A DNA stretch of 64,000 nt, from positions 1-64,000 of the forward strand of contig JAGXQZ010000027.1 of the NCBI GenBank assembly GCA_018336015.1, in the 5' to 3' direction. This document shows positions 9,898 through 18,382 of this stretch, piece after piece. The notes beneath the pieces are model-generated. The model had not been told where the DNA came from. It made no database searches and saw nothing but the letters and a program-made list of their open reading frames with translations. A program made the position numbers and the translations under genes. The first letter of the stretch is position 1. Each line of letters starts with the position of its first letter. This DNA comes from Algoriphagus sp. GTDB lineage: Bacteria > Bacteroidota > Bacteroidia > Cytophagales > Cyclobacteriaceae.

Positions 9898-10851
9898 TTA
9901 ATCCTCCAAGGATACAGAACTTTGCCTCTCCCGATTCACTTTCAGCTGGAGGACATCCGGGCGGGAATAGTGACCAACCGAGTCAAAGTTTTGTCGCTCT
10001 TCCAGTACACTGTTGAAGTCCAGCGTTTGGATCAGCAGTCCTTCCGAATGAGCTACAGGTTCTAAGATCCATTTTCCGTCGGGTCCAGCGATGCAGCTGC
10101 CGCCATCGGCGAGGACTTCGGGGCAGTTTTCCAAAATCACATCCAAGTGTGGGGTATGGGGAGGAAAGTCACTTTTCCGCATCAGACTCGAGACCGAAAT
10201 CACATAGGACCGGGATTCCTGAGCAATCATACGGGTGATGTTTTCGGTATTTCGTACAGCTCCCGGCCACACAGCAATGTGGAGATTTTCGCCTTGTCCA
10301 TAAAGGGATGTTCGGGCAAGTGGCATCCAATTTTCCCAGCAGTTGAGGCCTCCTACCGTGAAAGCCTTAAGCGCATGTACTTGGAGTCCATGCCCGTCTC
10401 CGGGAGACCAAGTAAGTCGTTCGTCGTAGGTGGGTTGGAGCTTGCGGTGAACGGATCGGATTTCTCCTTGGGTATCAATGTAAACTAATGTGCAGTAGAG
10501 GCTATGTCCTCCTCGATCGAGTGGTCGTTCGATGATTCCAAGGTAGATGGCAATCTGGTTTTCCTTGGCTAGATCTTGGATAGATTTAAGTTCTCCTTTT
10601 TCGATTTGCACCGCATTGCGGGCGTAGTGAGCGTGGATTTCTTTTTGTATTCGATCGTCCCAAGCTGAAGCATGCGTGATGGACAGCCACCAAGGATAGC
10701 CGGGCAGTAATCCCTCTCCAAAGACGATCAATTCGCACTTGGATTGAGCAGCTTCGAGGATGGAACTTTTGACTTTCTCCAGAGTGGCGGCTTTATCGAG
10801 CCAAACTGGAGCGATTTGGGCAAGGGCTACTTTTAAGGAAGAGTAGGACAT
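9898..10851 (-). CDS. Nitrilase (carbon-nitrogen hydrolase superfamily)
   Basis: This 317-residue protein has the full Glu-Lys-Cys triad: Glu46 in VFGEGLLPGYP, Lys137 in HRKLQPTYDERLTW and Cys171 in GGLNCWENWMPLAR. The HRKL-PTY-ER-W and NCWE-MPLAR surroundings are those of true nitrilases, which convert R-CN to the carboxylic acid and ammonia, rather than of amidases or N-carbamoylases. Length is normal for the family. It has no signal peptide, so it is cytosolic. No aldoxime dehydratase or other nitrile-pathway gene is next to it. The actual nitrile substrate cannot be read from sequence. Confidence 0.87.
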   Translation of the reverse strand: MSYSSLKVALAQIAPVWLDKAATLEKVKSSILEAAQSKCELIVFGEGLLPGYPWWLSITHASAWDDRIQKEIHAHYARNAVQIEKGELKSIQDLAKENQIAIYLGIIERPLDRGGHSLYCTLVYIDTQGEIRSVHRKLQPTYDERLTWSPGDGHGLQVHALKAFTVGGLNCWENWMPLARTSLYGQGENLHIAVWPGAVRNTENITRMIAQESRSYVISVSSLMRKSDFPPHTPHLDVILENCPEVLADGGSCIAGPDGKWILEPVAHSEGLLIQTLDFNSVLEERQNFDSVGHYSRPDVLQLKVNRERQSSVSLED

Positions 10852-10917
10852 CGAAGAAAGATTTTTGTATGGAAAGTAAGGTAATTCTTGAGGAAAGGAG
10901 GTAATTGACTATGGGGT

Positions 10918-10925
10918 CAAAATTA
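10918..10925 (-). promoter_or_regulatory. Candidate Bacteroidota -7 element for the nitrilase gene
   Basis: On the minus strand this reads TAATTTTG, a full match to TAnnTTTG. It lies 67 bases before the nitrilase start codon. I see no clear -33 TTG partner, so the call is weak. Confidence 0.3.
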
Positions 10926-11024
10926 GAGAGTTTTTATCTGATAGTGAGCCTCATCGTTTAATGAAATGTTTTTAAGCATGAATTTTTTTTATAATCTATA
11001 CTTGGTTTTTTTGTGGGTCATAAT

Positions 11025-12197
11025 ATGAAGGTATTATTCTTTGTAAGGGATATCAAGGCACCAAGTGTTACCTTTATCCGAACCCAAATCAAGCTTGTAA
11101 ACGAACTTCATGAGGTGTTGGTGGTCACCATTTCTCATCATGATAGCTATTTGTATGATTCCATTCCTTGCGTAGGAATTCCTTTTCAAGATAGTTATTG
11201 GACCAATAGACCTATGCGGAGGTTAGCCAATTTGGACTGGTATTTTGGGTTTTTCAATCCGATTTTTGGTAAAAAACTTCGGAATAAAGTCAATGAATTC
11301 AAGCCTGATATCATTCATTGCCAGTTTGGTACTGATGCAACTCTTTTTTTAGATCACTTTTCAAATCAAGCCAAAATTCCGGTTTTCATTCAGTTTAGGG
11401 GCTATGATGCTTCTTATATGTATGGTAAAAAATCGTATTTATCTAGGCTGAGAGGTTTTTTTACTAAGACCTGGATTCACCCGATCTATGTGTCTAAAAA
11501 TCAATTTGATCGGACCATTGCTTTGGGTCTAAACCCCGATAAAATGAGAATCCTTTACTCTTGTACTGATACTGAATTCTTCGAATTTCTACCTAAAGTC
11601 AGATCGATAGAACAGAGGGATTTTAAGTTTATTCAGGTGGGAAGAATGGTTGAAGTAAAAGGGCATGAATTTACCCTATTGGCCTTCAAGCAGGCACTCA
11701 ATTTATTAGCTGAAAAGGGTTTAAATGCCACTCTTACATTTGTAGGAGAGGGGCCATTGTGGGACTTTCTTCACCAAAAAGCCTGTGAATTAGGGCTGAA
11801 AGAGTATGTGGTATTTTTGCCCAATATGGATCATAAAAAGGTGAAGGAAATGTTGTTGGAAGCTGATTTTTTTCTCCATCCCAGTGTTACAACTGAAGAT
11901 GGGCGAATAGAAGGACTCCCAAATGCGGTCATGGAATCCTTGGCAGTCGGAGTGCCTGTCATTGCTACTCAGCATTCAGGCTTGGGGGAATTACAATGCC
12001 CGGAAGGGGCCCTCTTTTTAGTGGAAGAATGGAATGTCAGTGACCTAGCTTCTATGATGATCAAATTAGTTCTGGGTGAACTTGTTTATGATTTAAAAAA
12101 AAGCAGGCAGTGGATTGAAAGTCGATTTAGTACTCATCAGCATATCAAAAACTTGGATACATTTTACAAAGATGAAGTGAGGCCAAGTTATCAATAA
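11025..12197 (+). CDS. Glycosyltransferase family 4 protein
   Basis: This 390-residue GT-B fold enzyme opens with the N-terminal strand MKVLFFVRDIKAPSVTFIRT. The C-terminal nucleotide-sugar binding half has FIQVGRMVEVKGHEF, TFVGEGPLWDF and the acidic signature DGRIEGLPNAVMESLAVG. The family transfers sugars from nucleotide donors during exopolysaccharide or lipopolysaccharide synthesis, and the closest feel is colanic-acid WcaL-type enzymes. I chose the ATG at 11025; a GTG four codons earlier is possible. The gene is alone, visibly richer in A/T than its neighbours, and not part of a polysaccharide cluster, which suggests acquisition or displacement. Confidence 0.85.
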   Translation: MKVLFFVRDIKAPSVTFIRTQIKLVNELHEVLVVTISHHDSYLYDSIPCVGIPFQDSYWTNRPMRRLANLDWYFGFFNPIFGKKLRNKVNEFKPDIIHCQFGTDATLFLDHFSNQAKIPVFIQFRGYDASYMYGKKSYLSRLRGFFTKTWIHPIYVSKNQFDRTIALGLNPDKMRILYSCTDTEFFEFLPKVRSIEQRDFKFIQVGRMVEVKGHEFTLLAFKQALNLLAEKGLNATLTFVGEGPLWDFLHQKACELGLKEYVVFLPNMDHKKVKEMLLEADFFLHPSVTTEDGRIEGLPNAVMESLAVGVPVIATQHSGLGELQCPEGALFLVEEWNVSDLASMMIKLVLGELVYDLKKSRQWIESRFSTHQHIKNLDTFYKDEVRPSYQ

Positions 12198-12207
12198 GCA
12201 CAAAAAA

Positions 12208-12234
12208 AGCGGTCTCTGTGAAACCGCTCTTTTT
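12208..12234. terminator. Convergent terminator between glycosyltransferase and ROK genes
   Basis: AGCGGT and ACCGCT form a stem, with an A run on the left and a T run on the right. It can therefore stop the plus-strand glycosyltransferase transcript and also the minus-strand ROK transcript that converges on it. Confidence 0.75.
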
Positions 12235-12264
12235 CAAACTAACTAAACCAACTTTAATATTTTT

Positions 12265-13125
12265 TTATACACTGACGACGTCTTCTTCCACATCAACCAA
12301 TGCTACTGCTCCATGAATGGCTGTTTCGTCAAGTTCGGAGATTAATATCTTCAACTGACTCAACACCGTGGGATAAGCGAACGTATTCAGGGTTTGATAC
12401 ATCGATTTTTTAAACAAAGGGAACGTTTTTCGGATCGATCCGCCAAGTACAATGGCTTCAGGTGCCAATGAATATAAGATAACTTTCAGTAATTCTCCTA
12501 AATGGTGTCCAAATTCTTCAAAGGCCCTAATCGCAACCGGATCTCCCTGCATGGCCTGCTTGGCAAGTGCTTTAGGGCGGCTGTTGTAGAAGTTTTCAAA
12601 AAACTTCCCACTACAGTAGTACTCAAAATTTTGGTCTAAATATGGGGCGCTGCACCATTCTCCTGCAGCGGAATTCACTCCTGAATACAATTGGCCATTG
12701 ATTACAATTCCTCCGCCAGTACCGGTTCCAAGTGTAATCCCTACCAGATTTTTAAATGGTCGACCTACTCCATACTTGTGTACACCTATAGCAAAGCAAT
12801 TGGCGTCATTATTGACAAATACAGGCTTTCCGAATCGAGTGGAAAGGAATTTCTTAAGCTCGACATGTTGAAAAGACGGGATGTTAGCAAGTCCTAATAC
12901 CACACCCTCACGGGTATCTACCAAGCCGGGGATGCCAATGCCAATACCCACATAATCATAATGTGAATAGCTTTCGATAAAAGTGGCGATGGTCTCAAGG
13001 ATATACTCCTGACTTTCCAATGCAGGTGTAGGGATACTCCGAATGTCTTCAAGATGTCCTTTGATCAGAACTCCTCCTTTGATGCCGGTACCTCCGATAT
13101 CCAATCCCAAAATGGCTCTTTCCAT
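12265..13125 (-). CDS. ROK family sugar kinase
   Basis: This 286-residue protein has the ATP-binding phosphate-1 motif LGLDIGGTGIKGG at the N-terminus, the catalytic aspartate in VFVNNDANCFAIG, and the glycine-rich GITLGTGTGGGIV. The ROK zinc site is atypical: where most members have a GHxxx...CxCGxxGC pattern, this one reads EWCSAPY...EYYCSGKFFE and keeps only two cysteines. The N-terminal motif resembles bacterial glucokinases and polyphosphate glucokinases. The gene lies 99 bases downstream of a glucosamine-6-phosphate deaminase gene on the same strand, so phosphorylation of an amino sugar or glucose is the likely job. Exact substrate is inference. Confidence 0.82.
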   Translation of the reverse strand: MERAILGLDIGGTGIKGGVLIKGHLEDIRSIPTPALESQEYILETIATFIESYSHYDYVGIGIGIPGLVDTREGVVLGLANIPSFQHVELKKFLSTRFGKPVFVNNDANCFAIGVHKYGVGRPFKNLVGITLGTGTGGGIVINGQLYSGVNSAAGEWCSAPYLDQNFEYYCSGKFFENFYNSRPKALAKQAMQGDPVAIRAFEEFGHHLGELLKVILYSLAPEAIVLGGSIRKTFPLFKKSMYQTLNTFAYPTVLSQLKILISELDETAIHGAVALVDVEEDVVSV

Positions 13126-13168
13126 TCGCTCAGGTTTATTGTTAGGTTGATCAATTTTTTAAACTAAA

Positions 13169-13199
13169 GAAAGCAGTCAGGTAATCCTAACCGCTTTCT
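13169..13199 (-). terminator. Hairpin between nagB-type and ROK genes, possible weak terminator
   Basis: GAAAGC and GCTTTC pair across an 18-base interior. On the minus strand the hairpin is followed by a T-rich tract (TTTAGTTT). It lies 26 bases after the stop of the fusion gene and 44 bases before the ROK start. It may attenuate rather than fully stop readthrough into the kinase gene. Confidence 0.4.
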
Positions 13200-13224
13200 G
13201 GGTGATTGCGCAGCTTCCTCGAAA

Positions 13225-15552
13225 TTAAAGCATGCCTTCAATTGATTTTTCAAGTTCTCTGGCTGTTGCCAAAAACTCCTCCACATTCATATCCCTGAAA
13301 AAGATCAAGCCGTGGCTTGCTCTGACTTTTGCCCGCTCGTGCAGGTAGAAGTAGTTTTTACCCAGTAATAGCTGAATGTCGTTAAGTTGTCCTACCCAAG
13401 TCCGCTTGGCTACGGTGCTGAATTTTCCGTTGTGTGCATAGCTTGGGAAAGAGGCATTTACCTGACTGAGATAGCAGTTTGCAAATGAATCTTCCATCAC
13501 AGACATGTCTCCAAGGGATACAGGTACAATGACATTGGCCTCATGAGGTTCAAATTTAAACCACACATTGCGATAGCCGATGATTCTCAATTTACTGGTA
13601 TCGTATTCTTCTCCCCATTTTTTAACCGCTGCCGCTGTGGCTTGCAGCACTTTGTAATGGGTATCAGGTCCGGAACCTTCCGGGTCTAGGGTTAAGCTGA
13701 TTTTTGTGGGTTTAACTTTTCTAAACATTTCCACGATTGGTTCCACATCACGGGTCTTGTCAGGTTGCTCCGTAAAAATGTCACCGGTATAGAATCCAAG
13801 CCTTAAATGGTGCACATTTTTTACTTGTACGCCAAAATGAGCCCATACCAGTTCTTCTTCAAACTCACGGATCATTCCTTTCAGTTTCTGGATTTTTGAA
13901 GGATTTTTTTCTCCGTCGTAAGAATTTCTCAAGATACTGATCACATCATTGATGGTTTCCCGGAGCTGGGTTTTGTTCTTGATTTCCCAAATAATCACCA
14001 AGGCTCTGATGACCCTATGGGAAAGTCCACGCTTGCGTGCATCGGCATTTTCGGATGCTACATTGGTGAGGTAGTGGTAAACGTCTTTGTCCGTTTTCAG
14101 GCTATACCCTACTTGGAAAAAGTCATCGTAATTCACCATTTGAATCTTTCCTTCATCGAGCAGCTTCTTTGTATGGAGCAAAGTGTCGATCACAAAGGTA
14201 TTGGTGACCGCAGTGAACCCTGAGGTCAATACTGAGAAATGTGCTTCGTTGCTTGGGTCATGAAGCTGATTGGTAATGTGTGGTAAAATACCCAAGGAAA
14301 TATCATCATGGTGAGGGCCGGTGTGCAGTAGAACTTCATTTTTCTCCTGTTCCAATCCTTTCGACAATTTGGCTTCAATACTCTTCATGACCTGATTGAC
14401 CGTGTCTTCAGAGAGACCAGGGATCAGTTTACAGTATTTGTCTGCTTTAAGGTCTTCGATTTTTAATCTATGACCGTACTTGTTAAGCTTTTTGCAAAGT
14501 TCAATAACCGAGCGCTCCGTCTTTTCAAATGTCCATTCTCCTTGCTGATAGTAGGCATCCATGGAGTCTGTCAGTTTCACTGCAGCACCCTTGGTCAAAT
14601 AGAATCGACCGTTTTTCAGTTTTTGGAGTACAGTGGCAGGATAGACATTGTTCATAGGTGTTTCCAATGAATCCTTCACAATGCCTGCTTTAGCTTCTCC
14701 TGCTGCGATAATAATTCCTACGGCTTCCGGATTGTAGACGATGGTGTCCAACCCGATAGTTATTACCAGTCGGTTGGCAGATACCTCTATACCTCCCAAG
14801 TCACCGGCTGCAACAGCCTGTGTTTCAAAATTGGTTTCGGTAAGTCGTGTGACTGAGAATAAATGTGACCCTCTGGTATTGAAGGCAATGTGTCCATCAG
14901 GACCAATTCCTCCCAGGAAAAATCCGATACCTCCTTTGTCTCTGATGCGCTGCTCATAGTCTCCGCACCATTGATCAATCATGTAAATAGATTGCTGTTG
15001 AAGGCGCTCAAGCTCATTGATAGGATCCCTGAACCTCAGGGAAAGGTCTACCTTGAGGTCGGGAAAAATCTCACTGAAATGCTTGCCTTCAGCCAAAGGG
15101 ATTTCGTCAGAGTTAATCAGAATGGCGTTTTCTTTGGAAAGACCGAATCCGTTGATATAGAACTTGTTGACGTAATCATAGAAGCTGTTGTGTTGCTTAG
15201 CCGAAATCGGATAAAACTCATCGATTTGCACAAAAGTCAAATCCTTCAGCACAGGTTTTTTGGTATTTCCCAACCCGTATTTCTCACGGATTTCTTTTCC
15301 TTTTTTGCTGTCCCAGTTTTCGAGTAAGTACTGAGTCCACTTGATGAAAAATTCAGGAGTTTTCCCTGTTGGCAAGCTGATCACTCCCTGAGGATTGGCT
15401 GCTGCCCACTCCAAAAACCGACAAGCAGTAAGCAGTCCCAATTTGGGAAAGTTGTCTACGGTGAGGTAAGGAATCAGGGTCGTGATTTTTTCTACTCCAG
15501 ACTCGACCAAAAAGGCCTTTTCAACTTCGGAGAGCGGATACTTACTGAGCAT
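13225..15552 (-). CDS. nagB: Glucosamine-6-phosphate deaminase fused to a LmbE/PIG-L deacetylase-like domain
   Basis: This 775-residue protein is about three times the usual NagB length. The first half (about 20-330) is a glucosamine-6-phosphate isomerase/deaminase domain: VISLPTGKTPEFF, LTFVQIDEFYPI, FFLGGIGPDGHIAFNTRG. The second half begins near residue 410 with LLHTGPHHDDISLGIL, the metal-binding PHxDD-type motif of PIG-L/LmbE N-acetylglucosaminyl deacetylases, and runs to the C-terminus. The first domain should convert glucosamine-6-phosphate to fructose-6-phosphate plus ammonia. The second could remove an acetyl group first. The fusion is known in Bacteroidota. The ROK kinase downstream completes a plausible amino-sugar salvage pair. 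Confidence 0.87.
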   Translation of the reverse strand: MLSKYPLSEVEKAFLVESGVEKITTLIPYLTVDNFPKLGLLTACRFLEWAAANPQGVISLPTGKTPEFFIKWTQYLLENWDSKKGKEIREKYGLGNTKKPVLKDLTFVQIDEFYPISAKQHNSFYDYVNKFYINGFGLSKENAILINSDEIPLAEGKHFSEIFPDLKVDLSLRFRDPINELERLQQQSIYMIDQWCGDYEQRIRDKGGIGFFLGGIGPDGHIAFNTRGSHLFSVTRLTETNFETQAVAAGDLGGIEVSANRLVITIGLDTIVYNPEAVGIIIAAGEAKAGIVKDSLETPMNNVYPATVLQKLKNGRFYLTKGAAVKLTDSMDAYYQQGEWTFEKTERSVIELCKKLNKYGHRLKIEDLKADKYCKLIPGLSEDTVNQVMKSIEAKLSKGLEQEKNEVLLHTGPHHDDISLGILPHITNQLHDPSNEAHFSVLTSGFTAVTNTFVIDTLLHTKKLLDEGKIQMVNYDDFFQVGYSLKTDKDVYHYLTNVASENADARKRGLSHRVIRALVIIWEIKNKTQLRETINDVISILRNSYDGEKNPSKIQKLKGMIREFEEELVWAHFGVQVKNVHHLRLGFYTGDIFTEQPDKTRDVEPIVEMFRKVKPTKISLTLDPEGSGPDTHYKVLQATAAAVKKWGEEYDTSKLRIIGYRNVWFKFEPHEANVIVPVSLGDMSVMEDSFANCYLSQVNASFPSYAHNGKFSTVAKRTWVGQLNDIQLLLGKNYFYLHERAKVRASHGLIFFRDMNVEEFLATARELEKSIEGML

Positions 15553-15717
15553 ACTGTGAGACAGTTTAGGTGTGGTAAGGGTTAAGTTTGTTTCTTGTTG
15601 AGTTTCCGTGTTTTTGAATTACAGGTCGCTTATCTAAAAAATAAACAACTGTAATTTCATAACAGGCAGTACTAAATTTCGAATAAGTGTCCTTTTTCTC
15701 GAATTTAATATCTTGAA

Positions 15718-15750
15718 CAAAATTAAAAAACTTTATTTAATAAAAAACAA
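15718..15750 (-). promoter_or_regulatory. Candidate promoter for the nagB-LmbE gene
   Basis: On the minus strand a TTG (complement of 15748-15750) lies 22 bases before TAATTTTG (15718-15725), a match to the Bacteroidota TTG/TAnnTTTG pattern. The predicted leader is long, about 160 bases. Spacing is one or two bases wider than usual. Confidence 0.3.
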
Positions 15751-15792
15751 CTTATATAAAAAATTTATAAAAGTATTTCTGAAAGACGGAAA

Positions 15793-17247
15793 TTATAAGC
15801 TCCTGGTGAAGGAAATGCGGATTCGCGCTTGGAATTCTTCAATAACTTTGAAAATCTCCACAAGAGTCACCTGTTGCACTTTGGTTAGGTTTTTTATTTG
15901 GAGGAAATTTTTGGGTTTTTTCTTCTCTTTCAGCATCAAATTAGCTTGATTTTCCAGCCTCAGACTCATCAGGTACTCAAATGCGTGGGTAAGTTCTTTT
16001 ACCTCCTTTTCGGTAAAAACTCCTCGGTCCTTTAATAATTTAAGGCGTTGGATGGTATTGGGTTCGGTCAGTTGGTGCTTCAGCGCATATACCCGTGCCA
16101 GATCCACAATCGGCCGCATGGTTTTCTTTAAGTTCAATTGTTGTTCTCCATCGATTTCTTCGGTTTTGATTTTTCGAAAGAAGGTAAGAGGAGGCTCATA
16201 GTGCAGCGCGTTATGACCCAGGTTGACAAAGAACCTTTCAGAAGCATTTTCCAGCAGGGTTCTCATATGGTCTCTCAGCTGTTCAAGCAATGGGTGTTCC
16301 CCGTAAATGGCTCTACAGTCAAAAAAAGTTGAATAACTCATCGTGGTCTCCTGCGAGGCATCGGAAGTCCATTGGTCATAGTTTCTCTTCCAATGCGAAA
16401 GTGAATGGGTCCACTTGGGATTCATCGCCATCAAATCTCCATCACAAAAGTCGATACCAATCTGATCCAATGCCGTGGAGACCCGAGTGGCAAATTCGAG
16501 AAAATAGGTTCTTACTTCTTCTCTGTGCTCGTTGGCTTTGTCTTCATAAATGATGGCATTATCCTGATCGGTTTTGAGAGTGAGTTCTCCTCTTCCTTCG
16601 CTTCCAAATACAATAAATACAAACTTAGCCGGAGCAGGACCTATTTCGACCAGTACTCTTTCTATCACCCGTTGTACAATTGTATCAGCCACTGTGGTGA
16701 TCAGTTGGTTGATCAGGTGTGATTTCATCCCTGTATGGAGAAGGAGATGGATCAGTTGGGGCATCTGTTTCCATTTTTCCTGCAGTTCGCTGAAGTGGCG
16801 AGCTTCTTTCACAGATTGGATGAAAAGAAAAGGTCCCTGACTTTGCTCGGTAAGGATCTTGGTCCGGCTGATCCATCCTTGGAAGCCTTTTTCGCCCTTG
16901 ACTAAGAGATACCTGGCTTTGGATTGAAACATCAGGATTAGTGCTTCGACCAGGGTGGCTTCGGGAGAAATACTGACCAAATCCCGGGAGAAAATCTTGG
17001 AAACAGGATCCATTGGGGAGCGGCTAATTGCTAATACGCTATCCCTGAGAATTAAGTCTGTTATGTATCCTTCGATGTGGTCGGTTGATTCACCAATAAA
17101 CAAACAGCTGACTTGTTCGGTGGCCATTTTTTGAGCGCACGCGACAATAGGAGTATCAGGTGAGGCTAATCTAATCCGCCTAACCAAAAGATCTTGGATT
17201 CTTTTGGAGTAAAACTGATCGGTAGTAAGGCTGTCTGAAATTTGCAT
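15793..17247 (-). CDS. CBS-domain protein with DUF294 putative nucleotidyltransferase
   Basis: This 484-residue protein begins with a CBS pair (about 15-135; IVACAQKMATEQVSCLFIGE and LVSISPEATLVEALILMF). The DUF294 GlnD-like nucleotidyltransferase core follows with FGSEGRGELTLKTDQDNA, which holds the GSxGRxE and TDxDxA motifs. A DUF294 C-terminal helical domain ends it. Many relatives are about 600 residues and start with a cyclic-nucleotide-binding domain; that part is absent here. The substrate of the nucleotidyltransferase is unknown. CBS pairs usually sense adenine nucleotides. The gene follows sucD, but a terminator separates them. Confidence 0.85.
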   Translation of the reverse strand: MQISDSLTTDQFYSKRIQDLLVRRIRLASPDTPIVACAQKMATEQVSCLFIGESTDHIEGYITDLILRDSVLAISRSPMDPVSKIFSRDLVSISPEATLVEALILMFQSKARYLLVKGEKGFQGWISRTKILTEQSQGPFLFIQSVKEARHFSELQEKWKQMPQLIHLLLHTGMKSHLINQLITTVADTIVQRVIERVLVEIGPAPAKFVFIVFGSEGRGELTLKTDQDNAIIYEDKANEHREEVRTYFLEFATRVSTALDQIGIDFCDGDLMAMNPKWTHSLSHWKRNYDQWTSDASQETTMSYSTFFDCRAIYGEHPLLEQLRDHMRTLLENASERFFVNLGHNALHYEPPLTFFRKIKTEEIDGEQQLNLKKTMRPIVDLARVYALKHQLTEPNTIQRLKLLKDRGVFTEKEVKELTHAFEYLMSLRLENQANLMLKEKKKPKNFLQIKNLTKVQQVTLVEIFKVIEEFQARIRISFTRSL

Positions 17248-17282
17248 TGATGGAAGTTATAAAAGTCCTCTGGCAAAATCAG

Positions 17283-17324
17283 GGAAAAATAAAAACCGCT
17301 CCAAATTTTTGATCTGAAGCGGTT
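17283..17324 (-). terminator. Terminator of sucD
   Basis: AACCGCT and AGCGGTT form a 7-bp stem with an inner AAATTT pairing. On the minus strand the stem is followed by TTTTTATTTTT. It lies about 65 bases after the sucD stop. Confidence 0.8.
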
Positions 17325-17387
17325 CTCTTTGTGGGAAAGGATTTTGATAATTTAATCTCAAAATCTCTCTATGACTTACTCTCTTTT

Positions 17388-18269
17388 TTAAGCCGTTACA
17401 CCCAAGGCTTTCGCCATGGTAGCACCGATTTCGGCTGGAGATTCAACGACATGGATGCCGTTTTCTCTCATGATTCTCATTTTTGCAGCTGCTGTATCGT
17501 CCGCACCACCGATGATCGCTCCTGCGTGACCCATTCTACGGCCTGGAGGTGCAGTCTGACCAGCGATGAATCCAACCACAGGCTTTTTGTTGCCATTTTC
17601 ACGGATCCACTTGGCAGCTTCTGCTTCGTAGTTTCCTCCGATTTCACCGATCATCACGATCGCATCAGTCTCAGGATCATTCATCAGCATTTCCACAGCC
17701 TGCTTGGTAGAGGTTCCGATGATCGGATCTCCACCGATACCGATTGCTGTAGATACACCAAGACCTGCTTTTGCTACTTGGTCAGCGGCTTCATAAGTCA
17801 AAGTTCCAGACTTGGAAACAATTCCAATTCTGCCTGATTTGAAGACAAAGCCTGGCATGATGCCTACCTTGGCTTCTCCTGGAGTGATTACGCCTGGACA
17901 GTTTGGACCGATCAATACACAACCTCTCTCCTTGATGTAAGGCTTAGCTTTCATCATATCCGCTACCGGAATGCCTTCTGTAATCGCGATGATTACTTTG
18001 ATACCTGCATCAGCTGCTTCCATGATCGCGTCAGCTGCAAAAGCCGGTGGCACGAAAATGATGGATGTATCCGCACCAGTCTTCTGAACGGCCTCCTCCA
18101 CTGAATTAAACACGGGTCTTTCCAAATGAGAGCTTCCTCCTTTTCCCGGAGTCACACCGCCTACGACGTTGGTGCCATACTCGATCATCTGCTGTGCGTG
18201 AAACGAACCTTCAGATCCGGTAAATCCTTGGACGATTACCTTAGAATTTTTATTGACTAGTACACTCAT
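17388..18269 (-). CDS. sucD: Succinate-CoA ligase [ADP-forming] subunit alpha
   Basis: This 293-residue protein is the CoA-binding and phosphohistidine subunit of succinyl-CoA synthetase (TCA cycle: succinyl-CoA + ADP + Pi to succinate + ATP + CoA). The N-terminal [18 protein letters not shown] is the CoA-binding Rossmann segment. [20 protein letters not shown] and the active-site His248 in [12 protein letters not shown] are canonical. I start at the ATG at 18269; 14 upstream codons are open but include the promoter region. The beta-subunit gene (sucC) is not in this window, as is usual when the genes are split in Bacteroidota. Confidence 0.97.
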   Translation of the reverse strand: MSVLVNKNSKVIVQGFTGSEGSFHAQQMIEYGTNVVGGVTPGKGGSSHLERPVFNSVEEAVQKTGADTSIIFVPPAFAADAIMEAADAGIKVIIAITEGIPVADMMKAKPYIKERGCVLIGPNCPGVITPGEAKVGIMPGFVFKSGRIGIVSKSGTLTYEAADQVAKAGLGVSTAIGIGGDPIIGTSTKQAVEMLMNDPETDAIVMIGEIGGNYEAEAAKWIRENGNKKPVVGFIAGQTAPPGRRMGHAGAIIGGADDTAAAKMRIMRENGIHVVESPAEIGATMAKALGVTA

Positions 18270-18292
18270 GATGCGCTTGTTAAAGTTTGGCA

Positions 18293-18322
18293 CAAAAATA
18301 AAAGAAACCATCCGCTGTCAAA
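18293..18322 (-). promoter_or_regulatory. Promoter of sucD (TTTG-N18-TATTTTTG)
   Basis: On the minus strand TTTG (complement of 18319-18322) is followed after 18 bases by TATTTTTG (complement of 18293-18300), a full match to the Bacteroidota primary sigma factor pattern. The predicted leader is about 17 bases, which supports the sucD start at 18269. Confidence 0.6.
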
Positions 18323-18382
18323 AGAAAAGGACAACAATCTCAAGGGAATTTGGTGAGCGGAATCTTTTCCTATTTTTATCCC

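Noticed and set aside
12691-12897. Plus-strand small open frame inside the ROK gene
   Set aside because: Antisense to the glycine-rich ATP-binding region of the kinase; no independent support.
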